The translations under genes and the position numbers were made by a program. The notes beneath the pieces are model-generated. The model was not told where the DNA came from. It saw only the letters and a list, made by a program, of their open reading frames with translations, and ran no database searches. A stretch of DNA of 64,000 nucleotides. Origin: Apoderus coryli (lineage: Eukaryota > Arthropoda > Insecta > Coleoptera > Attelabidae). Within the stretch, counting starts at the first letter, position 1. Every line of letters begins with the position of its first letter. Positions 39,782 to 50,704 of the stretch are shown piece by piece. Location of the stretch: positions 10,023,135 to 10,087,134 of the forward strand of contig OU452202.1 of the NCBI GenBank assembly GCA_911728435.2, in the 5' to 3' direction.

Positions 39782-42700
39782 ATGGCAGATCAGAATAACC
39801 AAGGTACATTACGGTTCTTATGTTTTGAGGAATAAGTGCTTTACATTTACAGCTCTTAGGGAGTAGCATTATTTAAGATGATTTACACCTATTTCAACAA
39901 AATTATCAACACTACGGATTATTATATGTGTAATTTACAGCTCCAAGGAAGCCAAATTTAAATATGGATTTTCCAACACCAAGCAATTCAACACCATTTA
40001 TGTATCGTCCACTACCTAGTCAACCAATGCATGATAAAGGTGGAGTAGCTGCAACCTCAAACAGACCTAAAATGAGTTTACCAAATTTTACTACTACCAA
40101 AGATCCAGCAATCCCAAGACCTCAGTAAGTCGACATCTATTAAGAAATCTTAAAAGCATAGTTATACTGGACCCTTACCGTATTCCTTAGAGGAAGATAA
40201 TTTTTAAAATCGTAATTTGAATATTACAACCAGGTTATTAATACCTAGGGAATTGATTTTCGTATGCAATATATTTATAGATTATAAGTATGGTGATCTG
40301 TGAACCTTCTTAATAGAGAAAAGTCTAAGGCTTCTGGTATAATATATGCTGATGATTTAGCTATAATAATAATGATAAAATACTTTATTTTTAAACGGGC
40401 GAAGTCTAGCCGAAGGTCAATCTTATATACAACCCATTATACAGAACACAACAATTATTACAAACACAAAAAAGAGAAAAAACAAAATAAATTACACGAA
40501 AGTTTAGTGGTTTATAGAGTTCTTCCGCTACCATATACCTTGCTTTAACGTTTTAGAACCTCATTCTGACGGGCTTGACAACTGTGAAACTAACAGGCGA
40601 AGTTTTTCTTGATAGATATAGCCACGAAACATTTCTTGTGTCTCAATATCAGTTTCAGTTATAACCTGGATTTATGACTTGAAGGCAATACGGCGAGGTT
40701 CTAGTATCGCAGTAAAAAATCATGATGTATTCAAAACTTATTGTATTCATTAATTTAATTTCATTTTGTAAATCCACAGTTCTCAATCCAATGACAGACA
40801 TAAGATAAGGTAATTTTATATAAGGCTGAGGTTTGTAAAGTGTCTGCGTGTACATATTGTAATGTGTGATTGTGATTGTATTTATTATTTTAATATTTAT
40901 TAAGCTTTTTCATTTTTAAAATACATTCGTGGATATTATGCTTCTATATATTTTGAACATCAGTGTAGCAATTAGTAAGTTTAACTATGGAAATGTATTA
41001 AGAAAACATTTTTTCTTTTTCAATTTTGGAAAAAGTATATAATTCTGAAAAACTTTCTTAGTTAAGTTTAGATTGCTAAATCCCATCAACCACATTTGGA
41101 GCTCTACAAAAGCATCAAAGTGGCTTGCTCACTCTATGTGAGTACCTCGAGGGCTGTACGAACTGTGATCTCGTCATAGGGCGTCAAATTAAAAGCGGTG
41201 CCAAGCTGACGATGACGATTGTTATAGTGAATGAACGCCTGAACGGTGTGATGACTGACAACACTTATAGCTTGCTGAAAAGGGGGTAGATATAGCACGG
41301 AACCCTGTGCTGGTGTTTACGCTAAGATACTTGGATTTTTTTGCCGATTTCGAGAAATTTCTAATATACCACTTTATTTGGCTCTTCAGTACACTTAGAT
41401 TGAAAAAATCGCTCGTTTTTTATTTTTCGAAAATGTCGCTCATTCCTACTTTAATGTTTTCAGGGTCATATACATTATATATATTAACACGCTTAATACA
41501 TTATCGAAGTAGAGTCAAGCTTTGTCACTTTTTTTTAATAATTCTGTGTAATTTTCTATGATGGGTTTAGGATGACATATTTTGCCATGCAAGCAGCAAG
41601 CAGCGACATCTGATTCAGCAAAATAAGCATATTCCTAGGACTAACTGTAATGATTTTTTTCTTAAATATCTTGCTTAAGGATCAAGATAACAAATCGTTA
41701 TAAATATCTATCTATGATATATCATATAATTTCTCTTTTTTATGAAAAACGTGTTGTAAAGTAGATTAAATTAACTAACTTTATTGATGACACAGAAAAC
41801 TTAATTTATAACAATATTATGAAGTAATATTAAGTACTAATATAAACTATGAAATATACAAAGAAACATACATATTGCTGGTCAAAAATAACTTAAACAA
41901 AGCAAAACTGCAACAGTGTTCGTTTGGTGAAAATAAAAATGTTTCATTTTAGTGGCAGTTTTGTTTTTGAGTTCGTAAAATATGGCTATACATCGTTATG
42001 CTATTGATTTCTTGTTGATAAACTGTACCAGTTGCAATAATTTCGTTATTTTTCGAGTGTATTGGTTACTTTGTTATGCGTACAGCAAATCGCAGTAAAT
42101 TAAAGCCATGACTGATTTTTTATAGGGAATCAAAACTCAAGATAAGTCATCCAATGCATGCAACGGGTAAATTACAGATAGAAGGCACGTCATACAATTT
42201 TACAGCTGAAGATCTACAAGATTTGGGGGAGATAGGAAGAGGTAATTTCGGTACTGTCAATAAAATGATACACCGGAAATCGAACACTGTGTTAGCGGTG
42301 AAACGGATACGATCTACTGTGGATGAAAAGGATCAGAAACAATTGTTGATGGATTTGGATGTAGTGATGAAAAGTAATGAATGTAAATATATTGTACAGT
42401 TTTATGGAGCGCTTTTCAAAGAGGTAAGGTAATCTCTTCCTGTAATGCCAATTAACAAATACTATTAAGCAGGCATTCGCGAAAATTTAGAACACAAATG
42501 TTCCGATGAGACAAAAAAAATAATTATGACAATTCAACATACGAGTAGTATAAGCTGTTCGTAAATGTTGGAAATTTGGGTCACAGTGCCTGCCGATCAC
42601 CACTGATGAGTTGTGGATCAACGAAACGGCACGTCTGGTGAAAGCATGGTAGTGTGAAACAAATTTCCAACAGAACTTGACGTGACAACCGATTTTTTTT

Positions 42701-44433
42701 TAAATCTGTTTTGAATGCTATTTAGCGTTCCAAATAGAAAGTTATGATATACTACATTTTAAGTTGTTAATATTGTATTGTTAGGGTGATTGTTGGATTT
42801 GCATGGAACTAATGGATACGTCGCTCGATAAATTCTACAAATTCATTTTCGAAAAATTGAAAAAACGAATACCAGAACCGATTTTAGGAAAAATTGCACT
42901 TGCTACAGTCAAGGCACTAAATTATCTGAAGGAGGAACTAAAAATTATCCATAGGGATGTGAAACCGAGTAATATTCTTTTGGACAAAAAAGGCAATATC
43001 AAACTTTGTGATTTTGGTATATCTGGACAACTAGTAGATTCAATTGCAAAGACAAAGGATGCTGGCTGTCGACCTTATATGGCGGTGAGTGTATTTTGAA
43101 GAATATTAGTTTCTTAAGATGATTCATTAAATATTTGGCGGAATAGTTATTGATTTAATTTAATGCTACACTAGTTTGGTAACAACTTTTGTATTTTAAT
43201 CGAGGGAACAATTTTGGTTTAAATGTAAATATCAAAGAACTTCTGATTGAGAAATGTATCTATCATTCTTTTCATATTATGCTTCTAGGCAGAAAGTTCG
43301 TTGCAAAGTACTTTTCTGCTGACGACATTATTTATTGTATTGTATCTTCGGCGTTACTAGAGTTGCAAATATTAACTCAAAAAATGTTGTAAAGCACTAC
43401 TATTATATTTAAATTTCATTTAAAACTCGGAAATTTAATGAGAATAAATATTTACAAGTAGAATATTTATATATAGCCGGAAAGAATAGATCCTCAAACA
43501 GCGAAAGGCTATGATGTACGTAGTGATGTATGGTCGTTAGGGATAACATTAATGGAGGTTGCCACTGGTCACTTTCCATATAAGAGATGGTCTAGTGTCT
43601 TTGATCAATTGCATGAAGTTGTGAATGGTGATGCACCCAGATTATCTACGAACCATAATGCTTTTACATCGGAATTTGTCAACTTTGTGAACACTTGGTA
43701 AGAAATAAATTATTTTAATCTTATATTATGTCGAACACTTAAATGCAAGCTCGGTCAGTTTGGTCCCTTCGTCTGCCTCTCAATAGTCGCGAAACATAAG
43801 ACCATTTAAACACAAATTCATGTAAACGAGTTTTCTTAGAGTTTTTTTTAACTGTTCTATAAAATACTTATTTTCTATAAAATTAAGTACTATAATTTTT
43901 AGGTACACGTTTAAAAAGAAAATTTGTTGCAATAATTTCTGAGCCTCTGTACATACTTACAATGTAATGCGATTTTTTAAAATACTTCATTCGGGCTAAT
44001 GACTGAGATACAGGGTTATTAAACATACAGGGTGATTGCTGGTCGATGGTACCTTAGAAGTTTTAGGAAAAGTAACCATACCATGCAGTGTCTTGAAAAT
44101 TTGCGATCCGCAAATAATGTTATAATAAGTATAAGAATGGTGCAGAATTTTAAATAATTGAAAATACAATACTTATTTTCATACTGATCACCGTTTACTA
44201 TTACTACTATTTATAGAGATTATCTTTTATTAATAATTCTTCTGTTATTTAAATTTTTGTTTCTTAGTTTAATGAAGCAAGAAAACTTACGACCGAAATA
44301 CAATAAATTACTTCAAGATCCATTTATACAGAGGGCACAACAAGAGACTGTCGACGTTGCGGCTTACGTGACAGAAATTATGGACGAAATGGCAAACAAC
44401 GGTATCAGTGCATTTACTACAAATCTACAATGA
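39782..44433 (+). CDS. Mkk4: Dual-specificity MAP kinase kinase 4
   Basis: Cytosolic kinase that phosphorylates the Thr and Tyr of JNK and p38 activation loops in stress signalling. Six exons: 39782-39803, 39941-40124, 42126-42423, 42785-43084, 43477-43697, 44268-44433; in phase, 396 residues (human 399). A basic/hydrophobic docking motif RKPNLNM lies near the N-terminus. The kinase has the glycine loop GEIGRGNFG (103-111), catalytic Lys128 in [16 protein letters not shown] (224-231), DFG (244-246), and the activation-loop sites Ser254 and Thr258 in SIAKTKDAG. The CPYIVQFYG-like and MELMDTS blocks single out MKK4 rather than MKK7 or MKK3. Intron 3 carries a sense-strand hammerhead element (42566-42672). 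Confidence 0.95.
40300..40560. mobile_element. Retroelement scraps in Mkk4 intron 2
   Basis: Around 40325-40375 the plus strand reads [14 protein letters not shown], a reverse-transcriptase active-site scrap. It is followed at 40360 onward by AATAATAATGATAAAATAC, the inverted 3' tail of another LINE running on the minus strand. Both are too short to classify. Confidence 0.4.
42566..42672 (+). repeat. Hammerhead-bearing inverted-repeat element, copy 3 (complete)
   Basis: 107 bp in Mkk4 intron 3, same strand as the gene. Starts TGTTGGAAATTT and ends AAATTTCCAACA. Aligned to copy 2 (reverse orientation) over its full length. The inverted outer arms would extend helix I of the ribozyme at its centre. 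No obvious target duplication (flanks GTAAA and GAACT). Confidence 0.88.
42597..42641 (+). ncRNA. Type I hammerhead ribozyme motif
   Basis: All conserved parts are present in order. Helix I 5' strand UCACCA (42597-42602); core CUGAUGA (42603-42609); helix II GUUG (42610-42613), loop UGGAU, CAAC (42619-42622); GAA (42623-42625); helix III ACG (42626-42628), loop GCA, CGU (42632-42634); cleavage base C42635, giving GUC; helix I 3' strand UGGUGA (42636-42641). Helix I has six and helix II four Watson-Crick pairs. The three-pair helix III is short, as reported for hammerheads of Penelope elements and retrozymes, which may act as dimers. Predicted cut is between 42635 and 42636. Activity is inferred, not shown. 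Confidence 0.85.
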
Positions 44434-47080
44434 ATGGACATAATATACGGTATTGGGAAGACAGTAAGTGTGTATGTTCTGTCTGTTTAATGGGCATTTT
44501 TAGAGATATTCCAACATGTTTTTATACGCGCCTGTCTATGCAAAACACCTTTGATAATATTCCCGTCCATGTTTGTAGCTATGTGATATGTATAACTGTA
44601 AGAAAATTACTTAATTTAGCCATTAATAAGTTGGATTCTTCCTCTCATTAATGCACTGATCTTCATTTCTAATCCTAGAGCATTAATTCAATAGAATTAA
44701 GTGGGTTAAAAATTTGAATCATCATAATTAGTAGATAGCGAAATAGTGCTTAAATGTCGATTAGTACCAAAATGAAGTAAATCTAACAATTAACATTGAA
44801 TTGAACACTTAACTGACTTCAGTACTATACAGTAAATACTAAAGAAATAATTGACATCACTCTGTGATTAATCAGAAATAAACGAAATTCCTCAGTAATA
44901 GCACCAACCAAACTATAAGTTTAACCTAATGTAAGTTAGTACTATAGCGAATCCTCGTGTTCCGAAATTCATCTAAAGGGTTGATGGTCATCAGATCTAA
45001 TTTAATACAAGTAAAGAAATGGATAACATTATTTTAGTAGAATATCCAAAAAAATTTTTCATATGATCACCAGGACAAGCAGCCCCTGCTGTTATTAAAA
45101 CCATACTAAGTAGGTGGGCAGAGCAGTTACATTTTCGGCGTTCGATGAAACTTAGCTATCAAAAATGACAGTTCTTTCTCATTCATTGTATTACTATGTC
45201 TATGTAAAATTATTCAATTTCATGAAGTAGAGATTCGTTGTTTCTTCCTGTAACTTTTTCTTGGGCATTTGTAAAAAAATTCTAAAGAAGAAGCCTCTAG
45301 TTGATTGCTCTCATGAAAAAGTATAATTTTGATGTCAAAAGACGAATTAAAGGTGGATTTATAAATATGGCGTTTGGCGTATCCGTTGTGGATGCAGACT
45401 ACTATTTATAAACTTTCCATTTATGTTTGACCGCGGAAATGTTATTAGGTACCTAGGTTATTGTCATAAACACATCCCCTTCGTTGTTTATTTCGCACGA
45501 GACTATTTCTAAAAATGCCCTTTGGAAATACGTGTTATCGACATCGCAGAATAGCTATTTAACAAAAATATAGTTGATATGTTTAAGTATGAAATAAAAT
45601 AAAAAGTACTTAGAAACTTTAATAATATTAAAAAAAAAACAGTCCACAGCAATAATCTATAATGTAATATTTTATATATAAAAATTTAAGCGAATATTGT
45701 GTTTCTTGTCATTCATTTTGGATTTGTAGTAAATGGGCAGGTTTTGTAAAAATAACAAAATCGTAAATTTATTCTAAATGCAACGCAGTAAGGACGGTAT
45801 GTTCGCGAATTCCGCATTGACGTATACAAGACATGGTTTCAAAAGTACCGTACGTACAATCCATCATCGATAAAATATACATTTTTTGTCGATACTGAGT
45901 TAAAAGAAAGAATGTCACATATTTTATGGTCGATAGGTTTAATCGTACTTAGTAAATGCAAATCCATTATCATCCTCGTGTCCCACAAAACACAATTCAT
46001 TATTTATAGAGATTTCAAAAGTAACGGCACATTCTCTCGAAAATCTGAAACGCAGACGCGTCAGATTCTGACTGGCTATGTAGTCATCTACAACTATCAT
46101 GGCTAATAACTTTAACGAAAGTTGATGTCTATAATATTGACTATATTTAAATCAACTTGATGGTGTTTATAAACATTTTGAACTCTTACAAGATTTTATT
46201 TTTTATGGAACCTGTTTATTGGTTATTTTTATTTGAATTGATTTTTCAACTTTTTTATTCGTCTCAAAATGTATTTTAATTGTGTAATTTAGTTATTCTA
46301 ATTAGAAAAAAATATTGTAGATGTCGTTGTTATTGTACATTATATTACAGTGAAAAGAAAAATGTTGCCTATACATTTTTGTAAAATATTTGTAAATAAA
46401 TTAAATCTATGTTGTTAATATGATTAATTTTATACCTAACTGGGTTTAAAAATATAAGCGTTAAAATATAAGTAGACATTTAGATGATTTTCTTTTGTTA
46501 ATACCAAAGGATATTATTTCCAACTGATAACTGAAATTCACTAATGAGCAACGATAGCCAATAAAATCGACATTTAATATATAATTTCATTTATATTTAT
46601 TTTCAATTCTTTCAATAAAATTTAAGTGAGCTAATTTTCTTGTAAAAATTGGCAACATGTTATTAGTGCGTTGGAATATAATATGTTATGTTTAATAAAA
46701 ATCAATAATCATGTACCACTTTCCTTTAAACTCTCAAATGTTCTGGTCCTACTTGAGCACTAACTTGCAACCAGGAAAAGTTTTAGAAATTTTATTTTGC
46801 ATTTCCACTTCCGGAATTTTCAGAGCTTACAACTAATAATTTAGCAAAGAAGGGTACCATTAGCCAAACAAATACATTTTTTTAAATTTGTTTGACTTCG
46901 CTGAGTCATAAATTCTTAACACATTAGTATGTTGTTTAGTTGTAAGTAATATCTTTATTGGTCAGGAAATGGAAGAAAAAATAATTCAATAAAAACTATA
47001 ACGAAACATTTGCCTTTTATTTGTTATTGTCTCTATCCCGCTGTATTAAGTCACCACTGTAGGTAGTTACAATGCATACA
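44434..47080. other. Mkk4 3' UTR and intergenic DNA
   Basis: No gene recognised. Candidate Mkk4 poly(A) signals include AATAAA at about 46395 and 46614. A CAGGGTGATT terminus like those of mariner-type elements occurs upstream at 44028 in Mkk4 intron 5, without a partner. Confidence 0.4.
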
Positions 47081-47089
47081 GTATCGATC

Positions 47090-47445
47090 TGTCCTACTAG
47101 GGTTTTTAAGATGTGAAACTAAAAGTTTTGTCCGAAACCTACGACGGCTAGACATCTGTTGAGCTTTAATAGCCTCCACAGAACCTCACGGTTAACGGAG
47201 TCGATCGCCTTGACAAGGTCGATAAAAGCCATGTATAGAGGACGATTTGTTCCGGTGACTTTTCAGTATTTGCCTGGCACAGAATATCCTGTCGGCTGTA
47301 CCCCTGTTGGGTCTAAAACTACATTGTGTTTCCGGCAAGCACCCTTCCGAGAGTGGAAGAAGACGGTTGGACAAAATTCTTGGAAGAACCTTTCTGGTGA
47401 TGGAAAGGAGAGAGATACCACGATAGTTTCCAAATACGGACATTT
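47090..47445 (-). mobile_element. Non-LTR reverse-transcriptase fragment
   Basis: Minus strand reads NYRGISLLSITRKVLPRILSNR, LPETQCSFRPNRGTADRIF, then after a frameshift AFIDLVKAIDSVNREVLW. These are RT fingers/palm blocks of an RTE- or CR1-like LINE. It lacks both ends and has at least one frameshift. Confidence 0.8.
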
Positions 47446-47454
47446 CCTTTTACT

Positions 47455-47640
47455 TTCCCGCGCAGGGAAAGTATTGTGAACGCGCAAAAAATAATTGAAA
47501 TAAAGACGCATTTTGAAGTTCCTTGAGACGATTAAGACCATTTCCAGATGGAAGTGTGTGTGTGTGTGTGTGTCTTTATGTATTCTACCACGAATAGCGC
47601 CCAAACGCTTTAACCATATATATATATATATAATATCTCT
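47455..47640 (-). repeat. SINE-body repeat and simple repeats
   Basis: The minus strand of 47455-47552 repeats the body seen at 4945-5070 (GGAAATGGTCTTAATCGTCTC and CTTTCCCTGCGCGGGAAAG). A (GT)n run at about 47554-47573 and an (AT)n run near 47617-47632 flank it. Confidence 0.6.
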
Positions 47641-47932
47641 GTTGACTTACTAATACGTTATTAATAGGAAGTTGTGTTTGAAGGCCATCTACATTTTATC
47701 CTCTAAACGTTGCAGTACTTTTGATATCTAGAAAAAAGTGATGCCAAATACTTCCCTAGGGCGCCTAATATCGAAGATCCTGGAGACATGTGGTCATAAG
47801 ATGTTGTTTGACCACATATCGGCATGATCGGCGATTCATGTAAGGGTAGGATAAGAAGATGACAACATTTAAGAACAACAAAAACACTAATTAAATCATT
47901 TTTAATAAATTTAAATATTCCTGTAATACATA

Positions 47933-50575
47933 CAGGGTGTCCGGTAAATTTGTGACTTAAAGCAGATAGCGGACAGAGGAACTCAAAATCCCCATAGATT
48001 GTTATATCGAATAAATTCCTAAAGTGCATCCTTACTGATATACAGAGCCGGAAAGTTGTACTCAGCAACTTACATTTTTGAATTGACCTGTATAAATTAG
48101 ATTTATGGTTACCTGTGAAGACTCATAAAACCATATTACAATAATTGATGTTTTACATCATCAGAGTTGTCAGGAATGGACTTGCCACCACACTATTTAG
48201 GTGAAAATTTTGACAGGTGTCATTTTACAGAGTTTTTAATACTCTTTCAAAAGAGTACTCTTCATTTCGATAAAATTTAGTAGGCGCGCTTCAAATTTAA
48301 AGAAATGTCCATAATGTCGCTTGCTAGACCGCTTCAAATTATTTTCAATCATTCGGTCTCCACTGGCACTTTCCCTGTATTATAGAAAACTAGTTTCATT
48401 ACCCCTATTTTTAAATCCGGCAACAGAAATGAAGTAACAAATTACCGACCGGTCTGTATATTGAATTCAATTCCGAAACTATTCGAAAACCTGATCACTC
48501 GTTATCTGACGGCCACTCTGGGGCCATTGGTGATCTCCGATCAATTTGGATTTCAGGCAGGTAAATCTACCGAGCTCAATCTCCTCGAATTCACAAACTA
48601 CTTGTCCTGGGCTTTGGAGTACGGATATCAAGTTCATGCCATTTACACCGACTTCTCTAAGGCTTTCGACAGTGTCAACCATCGGCTTCTCATTGAGAAG
48701 CTTGGGATTGTTGGAGTCTCTGCGCCTATGTTGGACTGGTTGGGGAGCTACTTATGTGGTAGAACTCAGGTTGTCCGGATCAATGAGTTTCATTCCAGGC
48801 CCATATTAGTTTCATCTGGTGTTCCTCAGGGGTCTCATTTGGGCCCCTTATTATTTAACTTATTTGTCAATGACATAGCGCAATGTTTCGTTCATAGTGA
48901 GATCAAGTTATTTGCTGATGATCTAAAGTGTTATAGGCGTATTGCAGGCCCATCTGATTGCTACCTTTTGCAGGAGGATGTTATTCGGCTTGTGCATTGG
49001 TGCGAGGCGGAGGCGAATGGGTTGGATTTGAATATATCGAAGTGCTTTTGCGTTAATTTTAACCGTACTAGGGATCCACTTTTTCACGAATACTTTATTG
49101 ACCGGGACGCTTTGGATTATAAGACTTTGGTCAATGATCTGGGTGTCTACTTGGATTCTTCACTGAGCTACACCGACCACATCAGGCGCGCGACATCGCG
49201 GTCCATTAAGATGTTGGGCTTCATCAGGCGTTGTTCGGGGGATTTCAGTCAGATTGGTACATTCAGGGCCCTGTACACATCCCTTGTGAGGCCGCATTTG
49301 GAGTACGCCTCTGCGGTGTGGTCTCCATCTTATGTTTGTCACACTGTCTGTATCGAGAGGGTTCAGCACCGTTTTCTGAGGTACGTTCATTTTAGACTCG
49401 GCCGTGAACGACCCGTTAATTTTAACTTAAACTACGGCGTATTGCTGAGTGAGCTGGAGTTGGCTACATTGGGCGCCCGCAGGGTTGTCAGGGATCTGGC
49501 TATACTATATAAAATTTTAAACAATACTCTTTTATCCCAGATTGGTTTTCATGTTCCCCCTAGACAAAGCAGAAGTTCTGATCTCTTTCACGTCTCGTTC
49601 CACCGCGCGAACTACGCTATGAATACCTTTGTCACCAGAGTGGCGCGACTGGCGAATCGTTGTTCTAATAATAACATCGATTTCTTTGCACCATTTGGTG
49701 AGTTCGCCGGTCGCTTGAGGAGGGGGTCTAGAGATGAATGGTTTCCCTAATTCCTTGTTTTTAAAATTTAAAATGAATTAGCATTCATTAATTCCTTAAC
49801 ATCAGCGAGCGTTGGAGTCCTGCGAGCTGTTGTATGTCGCGCAATTGCTGTTTTTTTGTTTTTTTTTTATTAAGTTCAATTGTAATGGATAGTCTAGAGT
49901 TATGTAAGTTTTATAATTTCTGTATTATGTTGTATGCTATTGTTTTGTACATGTTGTAATAATGGACTTTGTCCGTAGATTAATAAATAAATAAATAATA
50001 AATAAGATATTATGCAAGCGTTTTGTATGTAAAAGAAATTATTTTGATATTACCTACTACTAAATTGTCCTCTAAAAAAATATACAAAACTTTGAATTCG
50101 AATAAACCCTGGCATGTTGTTTCAAGTACAGCGTGTCGTATAAGGAAATGCCTTATGGTTCAGGGCGCGCATGTATTTCAAAGTTCTACTGGAGTAAAAA
50201 ATTTAATATTATCGAAGCAAATGAAGAGTACCTAATCAGAGTATTAAATAATAGTTTTCATCTCTGTAAAATGACATTTTTGTCAAAATTTTGTACCCAA
50301 CGAGTGTGATGACAAGTCCCTTCCTGACATCATATAAAAAATACATTGTATTATCAATTTAGGAGTCTTTATGGCTCATAGTAAACAAGAAAGTTTAAAT
50401 TATGTAGGTCGGTTCAAAAGATAATAGTCGAAAATGTAAGTTGCTGAGTACATCTTTGAGTACAGGGCCTCAAAGGTGTACCGTAAGGAGGCACTTTAGG
50501 AATTTATTTGATGACAAATTTTGACGTCCGCTAGATGCCCCTGAAATTAAGTCGCAAACTTACTGGATACCTTAT
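47933..50575. mobile_element. Inverted-repeat DNA element split by a LINE
   Basis: Left arm 47933-48291 and right arm about 50175-50575 are reverse complements; shared blocks include CGAATAAATTCCTAAAGTGC, AAAATGACA/TGTCATTTT and GAGTACTCTTCATTT. The left end is CAGGGTGTCCGGTAAATTTG preceded by TA; the right end is a mutated version. The arms are about 300-400 bp. Everything between 48292 and 50005 is a foreign LINE, so this is a nested insertion. No transposase is visible. Confidence 0.7.
48292..50005 (+). mobile_element. 5'-truncated non-LTR retrotransposon (RT and C-terminus)
   Basis: One upstream stop near 48383, then an open frame to TAA at 49748-49750. Blocks: NYRPVCILNSIPKLFENLI, DQFGFQAGKSTELNLLEF, AIYTDFSKAFDSVNH, VPQGSHLGPLLFNLFVND and the active site LFADDLK. 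The thumb region ends with SLVRPHLEYASAVWSP. This is a Jockey/CR1-superfamily RT. The 3' UTR ends in a TAAA-type tail (49980-50005). No endonuclease domain, so truncated on insertion into the DNA element around it. Confidence 0.9.
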
Positions 50576-50704
50576 ATACACATCTTATTTCTATTGCCTA
50601 TTATTAAGTTACTGTATCATTAATTTCACCACATTTATCAATTCTTGGGTGTTCTTAATCTTAACATTCAAATAATGCATGTGTTATGTATATCTTGAGC
50701 GTAT

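Noticed and set aside
41130..41297. Minus-strand open stretch of about 55 codons in Mkk4 intron 2 with unusual composition
   Set aside because: It looks coding-like (more GC than its surroundings) and may be a transposase scrap, but I could not tie it to any family.
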